A stretch of 5,508 bases of DNA from Candidatus Dormiibacterota bacterium (GTDB lineage Bacteria > Chloroflexota > Dormibacteria > UBA8260): positions 1 to 5,508 of the forward strand of contig CATPCA010000232.1 of NCBI GenBank assembly GCA_955652545.1, given 5' to 3'. Positions 1-5,508 of the stretch are shown one piece after another. How positions within the stretch are numbered: the stretch's first letter is position 1; every line of letters starts with the position of its first letter. The notes beneath the pieces were generated by a model. That model searched no databases. It was not told the DNA's origin and saw nothing but the letters and a program-made list of their open reading frames with translations. The position numbers and the translations under genes are program-made.

Positions 1-963
1 CGGTAGACCGCCGACGACGACGGTTGTGGTGTTGTTGGCCAGTCGGTTGGAGATGAGATCGGACTTCTGGATGATGTCGAGCTGGCTCCCGGAGAAAGCG
101 CCGCCGTTCGAATCGAAATAGTTCCACGTCACCGCCACCACGCTGTCCGAGAAGCCGAGCGCGGGCTGATCGGCCTCGGGCACCCCGGTGACCTTCGCGG
201 TGCTCGACAGGATGTAGCCGTTCCATGTCCCCGTGGCCACGCCGGCTGTGGGAGACGCGAGGAGCACGACGCAGTTGTTGGTTGTCGCCGGGTAGTCGAA
301 GCTGAGAACGGTGAAGTAGAAGCGCGCCGTCGACGGGTCGTACACCACGCGCGGATCGGTCACGGAATGGGCACCGCAGGGAGTCCCGATGAAGGCCCCG
401 ATGTCAAGAGATGACTCAGGTGTTCCGTCTCGTCGAAAGAAGGACAGCGTGTTGTTGGCTACTTCGATGACGTCGTTCGGGCCGACGGCGATGTTGGGAT
501 CCGGAGGGGCGACTGCCTGGTCAGTGCCGAACCTGGCGATCGCGCCGTCCTGTGAGGTTCCCGCAAACCCGTTCAGCATGGTCGGCGCCGCAGGGGCGAG
601 AGCTCCGCGCGCGCCCGGCGCGCGTCCGCTTGATGACGTCCGGCCGGGACCGGCGGTCGCCGATGGAGCCGTCATGGAGGAGGTCGCACCCGATGGAGGG
701 GAAGGCGGCCTCCGGCTCAACCTTCGGACCGACCCGGCAGCCGTCGTCGCACGCTCCAGGCCACCGGGACGGGCAACGATCGAGCCATGCGTGAGGTGGA
801 AGGGATGGGCGACGATCGCCGGCGCGCTGGACGCGGACGCGCCCGACGTTGCAGCCAGCTGGCCAAGCGACACGACGCAGAGCGCGCCAGCCAGGCAGCC
901 TAGCCTGGTGCTGCGCTGGAGGCCATGGGATTCGGCCGGTCGCTGCCGGTGGCCATCGGTCAC
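1..963 (-). CDS. Putative secreted beta-propeller-like protein, 3' end cut by the window edge
   Basis: The minus-strand frame is open from an in-frame stop at 1002-1000 to the window edge, giving about 321 residues from GTG 963; the C-terminus is missing. Residues 14-41 look like a signal peptide: a basic stretch, then a hydrophobic core (CLAGALCVVSLG), then an Ala/Ser-rich cleavage region, so export is inferred. Residues 42 to about 150 form a low-complexity Ala/Pro/Ser/Arg linker. From about 152 the sequence is well ordered, with motifs such as PPDPNIAVGPNDV, TDPRVVYDPSTARFYF and EADQPALGFSD. In my knowledge of the families these patterns resemble secreted BNR/sialidase-like beta-propeller proteins, often of unknown function. 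No catalytic residues can be assigned. The start is uncertain: GTG 963 has no good ribosome binding site, while a strong one lies 7 bases before an ATC codon at 987. It is divergent from the C39 peptidase gene and may share its control region. Coding and secreted: fairly sure; function: unknown. Confidence 0.75.
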   Translation of the reverse strand, partial: MTDGHRQRPAESHGLQRSTRLGCLAGALCVVSLGQLAATSGASASSAPAIVAHPFHLTHGSIVARPGGLERATTAAGSVRRLSRRPPSPPSGATSSMTAPSATAGPGRTSSSGRAPGARGALAPAAPTMLNGFAGTSQDGAIARFGTDQAVAPPDPNIAVGPNDVIEVANNTLSFFRRDGTPESSLDIGAFIGTPCGAHSVTDPRVVYDPSTARFYFTVLSFDYPATTNNCVVLLASPTAGVATGTWNGYILSSTAKVTGVPEADQPALGFSDSVVAVTWNYFDSNGGAFSGSQLDIIQKSDLISNRLANNTTTVVVGGLP

Positions 964-993
964 GTTCCCGCCGACGAGCCACCTGATGTTCTG

Positions 994-1000
994 TCTCCTT
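994..1000 (-). promoter_or_regulatory. Strong Shine-Dalgarno sequence for the minus-strand secreted protein gene
   Basis: The minus strand reads AAGGAGA here, just after the stop codon that closes the frame upstream. It is the best ribosome binding site in the window, but no ATG, GTG or TTG of the coding frame lies at normal distance. Seven bases downstream is an in-frame ATC (987-985); the first normal start in frame is GTG 963, 30 bases away. A GTG at 981-979 lies 12 bases away but in the wrong frame. Either ATC is used, or the site works at a distance, or there is a base change or error here. Confidence 0.5.
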
Positions 1001-1047
1001 CACGCCGTGAGTCGCTTTGCGCTTGTCTCCCGTCCTGTCGCGGGCAC

Positions 1048-1169
1048 TGTAACAGCGTGGGACTGTCCGGGCCCGTGCGCAGAAGGAGTTGTGACAGCGC
1101 CAATGCACGATGATTGGACGTGGCGGACGACCGCCGCCATCCCCGTCAACCGACACGTTCCCTGTAACA
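1048..1169. repeat. Three TGTRACA heptamers, possible operator sites
   Basis: TGTAACA at 1048-1054, TGTGACA at 1090-1096 and TGTAACA at 1163-1169 are each odd palindromes (TGT-N-ACA). The first two extend to TGTAACAGCG and TGTGACAGCG. Start-to-start spacings of 42 and 73 bases are close to 4 and 7 helical turns. The first overlaps the minus-strand -10-like TACAGT. This looks like a binding-site array for one regulator, but the motif is short and no regulator gene is in the window. Confidence 0.3.
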
Positions 1170-1209
1170 ACACCGTGGCGAACTCGGTCCGCACGGCCTG
1201 GTTTGCCAC

Positions 1210-1215
1210 TACCCT
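1210..1215 (+). promoter_or_regulatory. -10-like hexamer (TACCCT) before the C39 peptidase gene
   Basis: TACCCT fits the TANNNT -10 pattern and ends 8 bases before ATG 1224, the geometry of a leaderless or nearly leaderless transcript. No Shine-Dalgarno sequence precedes either ATG 1224 or ATG 1257, which agrees with leaderless translation. There is no recognisable -35 hexamer, so the call is tentative. Confidence 0.25.
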
Positions 1216-1223
1216 GTCGCTCG

Positions 1224-2846
1224 ATGCGACGGACCTTCCGCCGAGCGCTCGCCGGGATGTCCGTGCGCCGCCCTAGTCGGCGGGATGCCGTTCTTCGTGG
1301 GCTCATCGCTGCGCTTCTCGCCGCGGTCGCATGGGGCTCGCACCCCGCGCTGTCGGCCGATGCGCAGACCGCCGTCTACCTGAATGCGCCCAACATCCGG
1401 CAGGACAAGCCACTCGACTGTGAGGCGGCCGCGTTGCAGGTTGCCCTCGCCGTGGCCGGGTACAACGTGAGCCAGGACACCATCTTCAACCGTGTGCCCC
1501 AGGACGCCCGGCCCGCGGTCGTTGTCAATGGCGCGGCACAGCGATGGGGCGACCCGTACACGGCCTTCGTGGGTAATGTCTACGGATCTGAGGCGAATTT
1601 CACCGGGTACGGCGTCTACTACCAGCCCATCGCCAACGTCGCCGCAGGTGTGGGAGCCTCGGCCGATGGACACACCGGCTGGACGGTCCCGGCGATTGAA
1701 GCCTCGGTCCGCCGGGGAGCTTCGGTGATCGTCTGGATGAACCGCAACTACACAGCCACCGGCGTTCGGTACTGGACCGCGTGGGACGGGCGGTCGATCC
1801 CGTACACGACCTATGAGCACACCCTGGTTGCGATCGGCTTCGACTCGGTGGCGCAGACGATCACCTCGGTGGATGTCGGGAACGGCTCACGCGTCACCTT
1901 CTCGGAGGGTGGCTACGCGTCCCTGTTGACCACCTTCGGCGGAATGGGCGTGGCGGTTTCGCCGCCGTTTCATGGGGCAACGGTCGCTGCCAAGGTCACC
2001 GCCGGCCAGCCTGCGGGCCTGGTCGCGATCAATACAGGCAGCGTCAGGGTGATGCAGTCGACGGGCACGAAATTCTCGATGCCGACCACGTGGTCGGGAA
2101 CCGCCGTGCATGGTCGGCGTGCAACCTTGACCGCAGACGTCAACGGTGATGGCAACGCTGACCTGGTTGCGGTGGACGACTCGAGCACGCGGGTGATGAC
2201 GTCGAACGGCAGCCGGTTCGGCACGCCCGCATATTGGTCACATGGACTCTTCTACGGCGCGATCGACACGGTGGCCGCGGACGTCACCGGTGGCGGCAAG
2301 GCCGACCTGATAGCAATCAATGAGCACAGCGTCTATGTGATGCGATCCACGGGCACCGGCTTCTCGGCGCCGGTGGCCTGGTCTGGAGCGGCGTTCTATG
2401 GCTCCCTCGCCACCGTGGCTGCGGACGTCAACGGCGACGGAAAGGCTGATCTGGTCGCGATCAACACCAACAGTGTCTGGGTGATGCTGTCCACGGGCAA
2501 AGGCTTCAAGCCACCGGCACTCTGGTCGAACGCGCGGTTCTATGGCTCTATTGACACCGTGGCCGCGGACGTCACGGGAAATGGCAGATCGGGCCTGCTC
2601 GCCATCAACGGTAACAGTGTCTACGTGATGTTGCCCAACCTGGCCGGCACCCGCTTCTTGGCGCCGAAGCAATGGTCGCACGTGCCCTTTTACGGCTCGC
2701 GGGTCACCATCGCGGCTGATGTCAGCGGCGATGCCAAGGCGGACCTGGTGGCGGTCAATGACAGCGGGAGCTGGGTGATGACCGCCGGGGCTTCGTCATT
2801 CGGTCCTCCGGCTGCCTGGTCACGCACCCCGTTCTACGGCACCTGA
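1224..2846 (+). CDS. Secreted C39-like cysteine peptidase with six VCBS/FG-GAP repeats
   Basis: This encodes a 540-residue protein. A basic N-region with two Arg clusters (RRTFRR, RRPSRR) leads to a hydrophobic stretch at about 24-38 and an Ala-rich cleavage region near 43-47, so export is likely; SRRDAVL is weakly Tat-like. The peptidase domain spans about 51-248. Gln60 lies six residues before Cys66 in RQDKPLDCEAAA, the C39/papain-like oxyanion and nucleophile arrangement. His199 in YEHTLVAIGFD and Asp217 or Asn220 in VDVGNG complete a plausible active site. Residues 250-537 are six repeats of 46-50 residues with DxNxDGxxD-type calcium loops, expected to form a beta-propeller or blade array used for binding or display. 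The chain ends at YGT, the first residues of a would-be seventh repeat. The substrate is unknown. The start could also be ATG 1257 (529 residues, a more usual signal peptide) or the upstream in-frame ATG 1110, which is disfavoured because the signal would be internal. The peptidase could instead be a binding or transglutaminase-like relative. Confidence 0.85.
   Translation: MRRTFRRALAGMSVRRPSRRDAVLRGLIAALLAAVAWGSHPALSADAQTAVYLNAPNIRQDKPLDCEAAALQVALAVAGYNVSQDTIFNRVPQDARPAVVVNGAAQRWGDPYTAFVGNVYGSEANFTGYGVYYQPIANVAAGVGASADGHTGWTVPAIEASVRRGASVIVWMNRNYTATGVRYWTAWDGRSIPYTTYEHTLVAIGFDSVAQTITSVDVGNGSRVTFSEGGYASLLTTFGGMGVAVSPPFHGATVAAKVTAGQPAGLVAINTGSVRVMQSTGTKFSMPTTWSGTAVHGRRATLTADVNGDGNADLVAVDDSSTRVMTSNGSRFGTPAYWSHGLFYGAIDTVAADVTGGGKADLIAINEHSVYVMRSTGTGFSAPVAWSGAAFYGSLATVAADVNGDGKADLVAINTNSVWVMLSTGKGFKPPALWSNARFYGSIDTVAADVTGNGRSGLLAINGNSVYVMLPNLAGTRFLAPKQWSHVPFYGSRVTIAADVSGDAKADLVAVNDSGSWVMTAGASSFGPPAAWSRTPFYGT
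1971..2834 (+). repeat. Six tandem VCBS/FG-GAP coding repeats, about 144 bases each
   Basis: Units begin at 1971, 2109, 2253, 2397, 2541 and 2691, and each has the plan YG-x-TVAADVxGxGKADLVAI-x-SVxVM-x-GF-x-P-x-WS. Units 2 and 4 keep the full calcium loop (DVNGDGNAD, DVNGDGKAD). Units 3 and 5 have DVTG forms (DVTGGGKAD, DVTGNGRSG), unit 6 has DVSGDAKAD, and unit 1 is degenerate (KVTAGQPAG). Unit 5 carries two extra residues. Units 3 and 5 share a 17-base identical stretch exactly 288 bases apart (2271 and 2559), pointing to duplication of a two-repeat block. Confidence 0.85.
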
Positions 2847-2854
2847 CATCGGCT

Positions 2855-2872
2855 CCGCCGCGCTGACGGCGG
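2855..2872 (+). terminator. Short GC-rich hairpin after the C39 peptidase gene
   Basis: CCGCCG and CGGCGG form a 6-base-pair stem around a 6-base loop, starting 8 bases after the peptidase stop codon. There is no U tract after it, so it is at best a weak intrinsic terminator, perhaps of the U-less kind described in high-GC bacteria. It lies between the peptidase gene and the promoter-like site of the next operon. Confidence 0.3.
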
Positions 2873-2904
2873 CGGTCAAGGCGTGCCGCCCTCGTGTGCC
2901 TCGA

Positions 2905-2910
2905 TACCAT
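2905..2910 (+). promoter_or_regulatory. -10-like hexamer (TACCAT) for the hydrolase-exporter operon
   Basis: TACCAT fits TANNNT and ends 6 bases before ATG 2917, so transcription would start at or next to the A of the start codon. That is the classic leaderless arrangement of actinobacteria. No Shine-Dalgarno sequence precedes ATG 2917, which supports this. No clear -35 hexamer is present. Confidence 0.4.
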
Positions 2911-2916
2911 GAGTTC

Positions 2917-3786
2917 ATGCGCCCACGAATCGGCGACGTCCGCCTGCACGTCTCCGTGATCGGCGATGAGTGGCGCGACGGCGAGCACCGCCCCGTGATT
3001 GTGGCCCTGCATGGAGGTCCAGGCGTCGACGCGTCGGGGCTGCGGTTCCTGATGGGACCGGCGTCGGAATACGCGCAGGTCCTGGTCCCCGACCAGCGCG
3101 GCCATGGGCACAGCGATCTCAGCGAGCCCTCGCGGTGGACGCTCGACGCCTGGGCGGACGACCTCGCAGCGCTTGTCGACGTGCTTGGCCTGAGCCGGCC
3201 GGTCGTCCTGGGAACCTCCTTCGGCGGGATGGTGGTTCAGCGCTATCTCGCCCGCCATCCCGATCAGCCAGCCGGCGCCGTTCTGGTGAGCACCATCCCG
3301 CGCGCTCCCGATGAGGCCGAGACCGTCGAACGCTTCCGGCAGCTGGGAGGTGAGCATGGGGCCGCGGCCATGCAACGCTCATTCCGGGAACACACGATCG
3401 ATGCTGAGCGCGAGTGGGCGGAGGTCTGCGCGCCCTTCCTGGTTCGTCGCGAGCTGAGCCCGGCCTACGAGGAGGCAACTCGCAACGCCGTATCGACAAC
3501 CGAGGTCAACCTGCACTTCATGCCCATCCTCGCGTGCATGGACCTGCGCCCAGGTCTCGCGGCCGCTCGCTGCCCTGTTCTCGTGCTCGCTGGCGAACAC
3601 GATCCGCTCAGCCCTCCCGCCGTCGTCGCCGAGATCGTCACAGCCCTACCGGCGGGGCTCGGAGAGTTGCACGTCATTCGCGGCGCCTCACACCGCGTGC
3701 TGTGGGACGAAGCCGAGACAGCGCACGCACTGTTGCGGGAGTTCGTGGAGAGGGTCACGGTGTGCGCGCCGAGCGCATCTGCATGA
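2917..3786 (+). CDS. Alpha/beta hydrolase, prolyl iminopeptidase-like (S33 type)
   Basis: This encodes a 289-residue cytoplasmic protein with no signal peptide or membrane segment; length is normal for the family. The fold's landmarks are in order: oxyanion-hole motif HGGPG (32-36), DQRGHGHSD (59-67), nucleophile elbow GTSFGG with Ser101, a variable cap at about 129-210, acid Asp229 in GEHDPLSP, and base His259 in GASHRV. The Ser-Asp-His triad is therefore complete. HGGPG and DQRG-GxSD are typical of proline iminopeptidases and close relatives that act on small esters, amides or lactones; the actual substrate is not readable. ATG 2917 is chosen for its leaderless spacing to the TACCAT hexamer. 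An in-frame GTG at 2896 would add seven residues but would start upstream of that promoter. It is the first gene of an operon and overlaps the ABC ATPase gene, which suggests a role linked to the exported compound, such as inactivation or processing. Confidence 0.9.
   Translation: MRPRIGDVRLHVSVIGDEWRDGEHRPVIVALHGGPGVDASGLRFLMGPASEYAQVLVPDQRGHGHSDLSEPSRWTLDAWADDLAALVDVLGLSRPVVLGTSFGGMVVQRYLARHPDQPAGAVLVSTIPRAPDEAETVERFRQLGGEHGAAAMQRSFREHTIDAEREWAEVCAPFLVRRELSPAYEEATRNAVSTTEVNLHFMPILACMDLRPGLAAARCPVLVLAGEHDPLSPPAVVAEIVTALPAGLGELHVIRGASHRVLWDEAETAHALLREFVERVTVCAPSASA
3747..3754 (+). promoter_or_regulatory. Shine-Dalgarno sequence for the ABC ATPase gene
   Basis: GGAGAGGG lies inside the end of the hydrolase gene, 7 bases before GTG 3762, an ideal spacing. 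It is 28 bases before ATG 3783, too far for direct use. This is the reason GTG 3762 is preferred as the ATPase start. Confidence 0.5.
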
Positions 3787-4577
3787 CGTCGAATTCCCTT
3801 GACACGGCATCGCCGGCCCTGGCGCTCGAGGTGAAGGACCTGCGCGTGAGGTACGGCACAACAGTGGCCGTCGATGATATTGCTCTCAACGTTCACAAGG
3901 GTGAGATCTTTGGGCTGCTGGGTCCGAACGGCGCCGGCAAGACCAGTGCTCTCAGCGCGATCGAGGGCCTGCTGAAGCCGGATGCGGGTGACATCACGAT
4001 CGGTGACATCGATGCTCGTGCCCATCCACTGCGGGCGAAGGCCGAGATGGGGGTTCAGCTGCAGTCGACCAGCTTCCATTCCGATCTCACCCTGCTGGAG
4101 ATCGTCCGGCTGTTCGCGGGCTTGTATGGCGTGGCGTTGTCAGCCGACCAGGTGCGTGACCGGCTATCCGAGATCCAACTGCAGGCCGAGGCCGCCAAAC
4201 GCTTTCGCGAGCTCTCCGGAGGCCAGCAACAGCGGTTCTCATTGCTCATCGCCACCATCCACGACCCGCCGCTCGTGCTCCTCGATGAACCCACAGCCGG
4301 GCTCGATCCGCAGGCTCGCCGCCAGCTCTGGGGCCGGATCGAAGGTTCCCGTAAGGAGGGCCGGAGCATCCTCATGACAACGCACTCGATGGAGGAGGCG
4401 CAGGCGGTCTGCGATCGCGTGGCGATCATGGATCACGGGAAGATCCTGACCGTCGACACGCCCGCCAGGCTCATCGAGACGCACCGAGACGACCCGCGGG
4501 TTCGTGAGGTTGCTCATGGTGAGGTCACCCTCGAGGACGTGTTCATTGGGCTCACGGGACGGGAGCTCCGTGACTGA
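3762..4577 (+). CDS. ABC transporter ATP-binding protein (CcmA/DrrA class)
   Basis: The 271-residue nucleotide-binding subunit of an ABC-2 exporter has all key motifs: Walker A GPNGAGKT (54-61), Q-loop near Gln101 (VQLQS), signature LSGGQQQR (151-158), Walker B LVLLDEP with Asp175 and catalytic Glu176, D-loop AGLDPQ, and switch His208 in TTHSMEEA. The C-terminus VTLEDVFIGLTGRELRD is the usual tail of DrrA/CcmA-type drug or lipid export ATPases. It would hydrolyse ATP on the inner face of the membrane as a dimer with two copies of the permease encoded next. GTG 3762 is chosen for its ribosome binding site. ATG 3783 (264 residues) is the alternative and would overlap the hydrolase stop as ATGA, a common coupling arrangement. 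Gene ends overlap on both sides, so the three genes are probably co-translated. The family call is very sure; the substrate is unknown. Confidence 0.93.
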   Translation: MRAERICMTSNSLDTASPALALEVKDLRVRYGTTVAVDDIALNVHKGEIFGLLGPNGAGKTSALSAIEGLLKPDAGDITIGDIDARAHPLRAKAEMGVQLQSTSFHSDLTLLEIVRLFAGLYGVALSADQVRDRLSEIQLQAEAAKRFRELSGGQQQRFSLLIATIHDPPLVLLDEPTAGLDPQARRQLWGRIEGSRKEGRSILMTTHSMEEAQAVCDRVAIMDHGKILTVDTPARLIETHRDDPRVREVAHGEVTLEDVFIGLTGRELRD

Positions 4578-5358
4578 GCTGTCCGCGTCGATGGATCCAG
4601 CAGCCACGGATGCCTCGTGGATGACCCCGCTGAAGGTACTGCTCCGTGCCGACGTCACAGTTCAGCTGCGCAGTTATCGATCACTGTTCTTGAGCTTCGC
4701 GCTGCCAGTCATCGTGCTCATCGTCACCTCCACCGGCGGGAAGCGCGCTGCCAAGCTCGGTGGTCCCGCTGTGGTTGTTCAACTCGCGCTCACGGTGGGT
4801 TTGGTGTCCATCTGCGCCATCGGTTACTCGACGTCGGTTGCCCGGGACCGCGACAAGGGAATCTTCCAGCGGCTTCGGGTGACGCCCGCGCCGCCGTGGA
4901 CCATCATGGGCAGCCGCTGGATCGTGCAGGTAGCAGCCGTCCTGGTCATGTCAGTTGTGGTGTTGGTCGCCGCTGCGGTCATCGAAGGCGTGGTGCTCTC
5001 AGCGGCCGGGTATGTGTTGACGGTGGTCGTTGCGCTCCTGGGCTCAGCTGTGTTCCTCAGCATCGGCCAGGCGATCGTCGGTCTGATCCCGAACGCCGAC
5101 ACCCTCAACGCCGCCGGTCGGCTCCTGTACCTGCCACTGATCGGGCTCAGCCTCTTCGGCCAGTCCGATGTCCTGGGGACACCCTTCGAGTTGGTTTCGC
5201 GCTGGTCCCCCGGTGGATGCCTGGAGACTCTCCTCTCGTCGGCGATGGGTGCCAGCGGCTGGACCGGCCAGACATGGGGAGCGGTGCTTGCGAGTGCTGC
5301 CTACGTCGGGGTTTTCGCCGGGGTGGGTATTCGCTGGTTCCGGTGGACAGGGAAATAG
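4570..5358 (+). CDS. ABC-2 type transporter permease
   Basis: This encodes a 262-residue integral membrane protein, the usual size for an ABC-2 half-transporter. Six hydrophobic segments are visible at about 38-55, 67-91, 115-138, 144-173, 185-200 and 236-254. Between segments 2 and 3 lies SVARDRDKGIFQRLRVTP, matching the conserved ABC-2 cytoplasmic loop (acidic/basic-x-G-x-x-RL-x-x-TP). Segment 5 is followed by a Pro/Gly-containing extracytoplasmic region (SRWSPGG). The start GTG 4570 overlaps the ATPase stop by 8 bases and has GGGAG four bases upstream; ATG 4591 is a less likely alternative without a ribosome binding site. It should dimerise and pair with the upstream ATPase to export a hydrophobic or amphipathic compound; DrrB-like antibiotic exporters and lipid exporters share this form. 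No substrate-specific feature is recognisable. Confidence 0.9.
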   Translation: MTELSASMDPAATDASWMTPLKVLLRADVTVQLRSYRSLFLSFALPVIVLIVTSTGGKRAAKLGGPAVVVQLALTVGLVSICAIGYSTSVARDRDKGIFQRLRVTPAPPWTIMGSRWIVQVAAVLVMSVVVLVAAAVIEGVVLSAAGYVLTVVVALLGSAVFLSIGQAIVGLIPNADTLNAAGRLLYLPLIGLSLFGQSDVLGTPFELVSRWSPGGCLETLLSSAMGASGWTGQTWGAVLASAAYVGVFAGVGIRWFRWTGK

Positions 5359-5408
5359 AGTTCGCACCAGCGTCCTAACGGCCGGTTGAGGCCATGTCGT
5401 TCGCGTGA

Positions 5409-5508
5409 TCAGCCGCGGCGGGCTCGGGAGCGGCGCCTCCCCTCGTGCATCGCCTGCACACGGCCTGCTGGGATCGCCCTCCCCTCCTCGACGAGCCCGG
5501 GCGGCAAC
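5409..5508 (-). CDS. 3' end of an unidentified gene, cut by the right window edge
   Basis: On the minus strand one frame enters at the window edge and runs 32 codons to a TGA at 5411-5409. About 28 of the 32 codons end in G or C, as in the other genes here, which favours this frame over its neighbours. The visible tail contains PPGLVEEGRAIPAGRVQAM and then a very Arg-rich end (GRRRSRARRG). I do not recognise the family; the piece is too short. The gene converges on the ABC exporter operon, with only 50 bases between the two stop codons and no clear terminator between them. Confidence 0.4.
   Translation of the reverse strand, partial: LPPGLVEEGRAIPAGRVQAMHEGRRRSRARRG

Larger units (their letters stand above)
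964..1223. promoter_or_regulatory. Divergent intergenic control region
   Basis: About 260 bases separate the starts of the two divergent secreted-protein genes. The region contains the strong minus-strand ribosome binding site (994-1000), a minus-strand -10-like TACAGT (1051-1046), three TGTRACA heptamers (1048, 1090, 1163) and a plus-strand -10-like TACCCT (1210-1215). No convincing -35 hexamers are seen for either direction. Short frames read through it, but none has a convincing start, codon pattern and product together, so I treat it as non-coding. That it drives both genes is inferred from the layout. Confidence 0.5.

Noticed and set aside
886..900. Lipobox-like RLGC in the minus-strand signal peptide
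   Set aside because: The Cys lies at the start of the hydrophobic core rather than its end, and Arg occupies the position where a lipobox needs Leu, Val or Ile.
1110..1223. Longer start (ATG 1110) for the C39 peptidase gene
   Set aside because: It would put about 60 residues in front of the hydrophobic core of the signal peptide and read through the control region; no ribosome binding site precedes it.
389..1276. Plus-strand open frame of 295 codons opposite the minus-strand secreted protein gene
   Set aside because: Its product is Pro/Arg/Ala-rich without motifs, while the minus strand carries a signal peptide and ordered beta-propeller-like sequence; it is an antisense shadow of high-GC coding DNA.
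1103..1276. Small 57-codon frame starting ATG 1103 after an AGAAGGAG at 1081-1088
   Set aside because: The spacing of 14 bases is too long, the product matches nothing I know, and it overlaps the start of the peptidase gene. A short leader peptide cannot be excluded.
521..1306. Minus-strand open frame of 261 codons overlapping the same gene in another frame
   Set aside because: Arg-rich with no recognisable domain, and it runs through the divergent promoter region; a GTG within it at 981-979 is near the ribosome binding site but leads into the wrong frame.
5426..5441. Inverted repeat GGGAG/CTCCC as a bidirectional terminator
   Set aside because: Only five base pairs, no U tract on either strand, and inside the probable end of the minus-strand gene.
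1..5508. A wholly new defence, mobile or RNA-based system
   Set aside because: All well-supported genes fall into known families (propeller-like, C39 peptidase, alpha/beta hydrolase, ABC-2 exporter); there is no nuclease, reverse transcriptase, toxin, recombinase or repeat-spacer array.

Overview
The window is GC-rich, with codon third positions strongly biased to G or C, and carries tightly packed genes. Two genes appear to have leaderless or weak-Shine-Dalgarno starts preceded by TANNNT -10-like hexamers. This suggests an actinobacterium or another high-GC Terrabacteria lineage such as Chloroflexota; the sequence alone does not settle which. I see no tRNA, rRNA, insertion sequence, integrase, CRISPR array or phage gene.

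Left part (1-2846): two divergent genes for putative secreted proteins flank a roughly 260-base regulatory region. The minus-strand gene is cut by the left window edge. It has a signal-peptide-like N-terminus, a long Ala/Pro/Ser/Arg-rich linker, and a region resembling secreted beta-propeller (BNR/sialidase-like) proteins. The plus-strand gene encodes an exported C39-like cysteine peptidase with an apparently intact active site, followed by six VCBS/FG-GAP repeats of about 48 residues. Between them lie three copies of a TGTRACA heptamer at roughly helical spacing, and -10-like hexamers on both strands.

Right part (2917-5358): a three-gene operon with overlapping ends encodes an alpha/beta hydrolase of the prolyl-iminopeptidase (S33) type, an ABC ATPase of the CcmA/DrrA class and an ABC-2 type permease. 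Together the last two make a small exporter; the hydrolase may modify or detoxify the same substrate or a related one. The substrate cannot be read from the sequence.

Right edge (5409-5508): the 3' end of a minus-strand gene converges on the operon; its product is not recognisable.

Overall these are recognisable families. I found no clear evidence of a wholly new system. The points worth a second look are the peptidase-propeller fusion with its two-blade duplication, the divergent regulatory region, the odd start of the minus-strand gene, and the coupled hydrolase-exporter operon.
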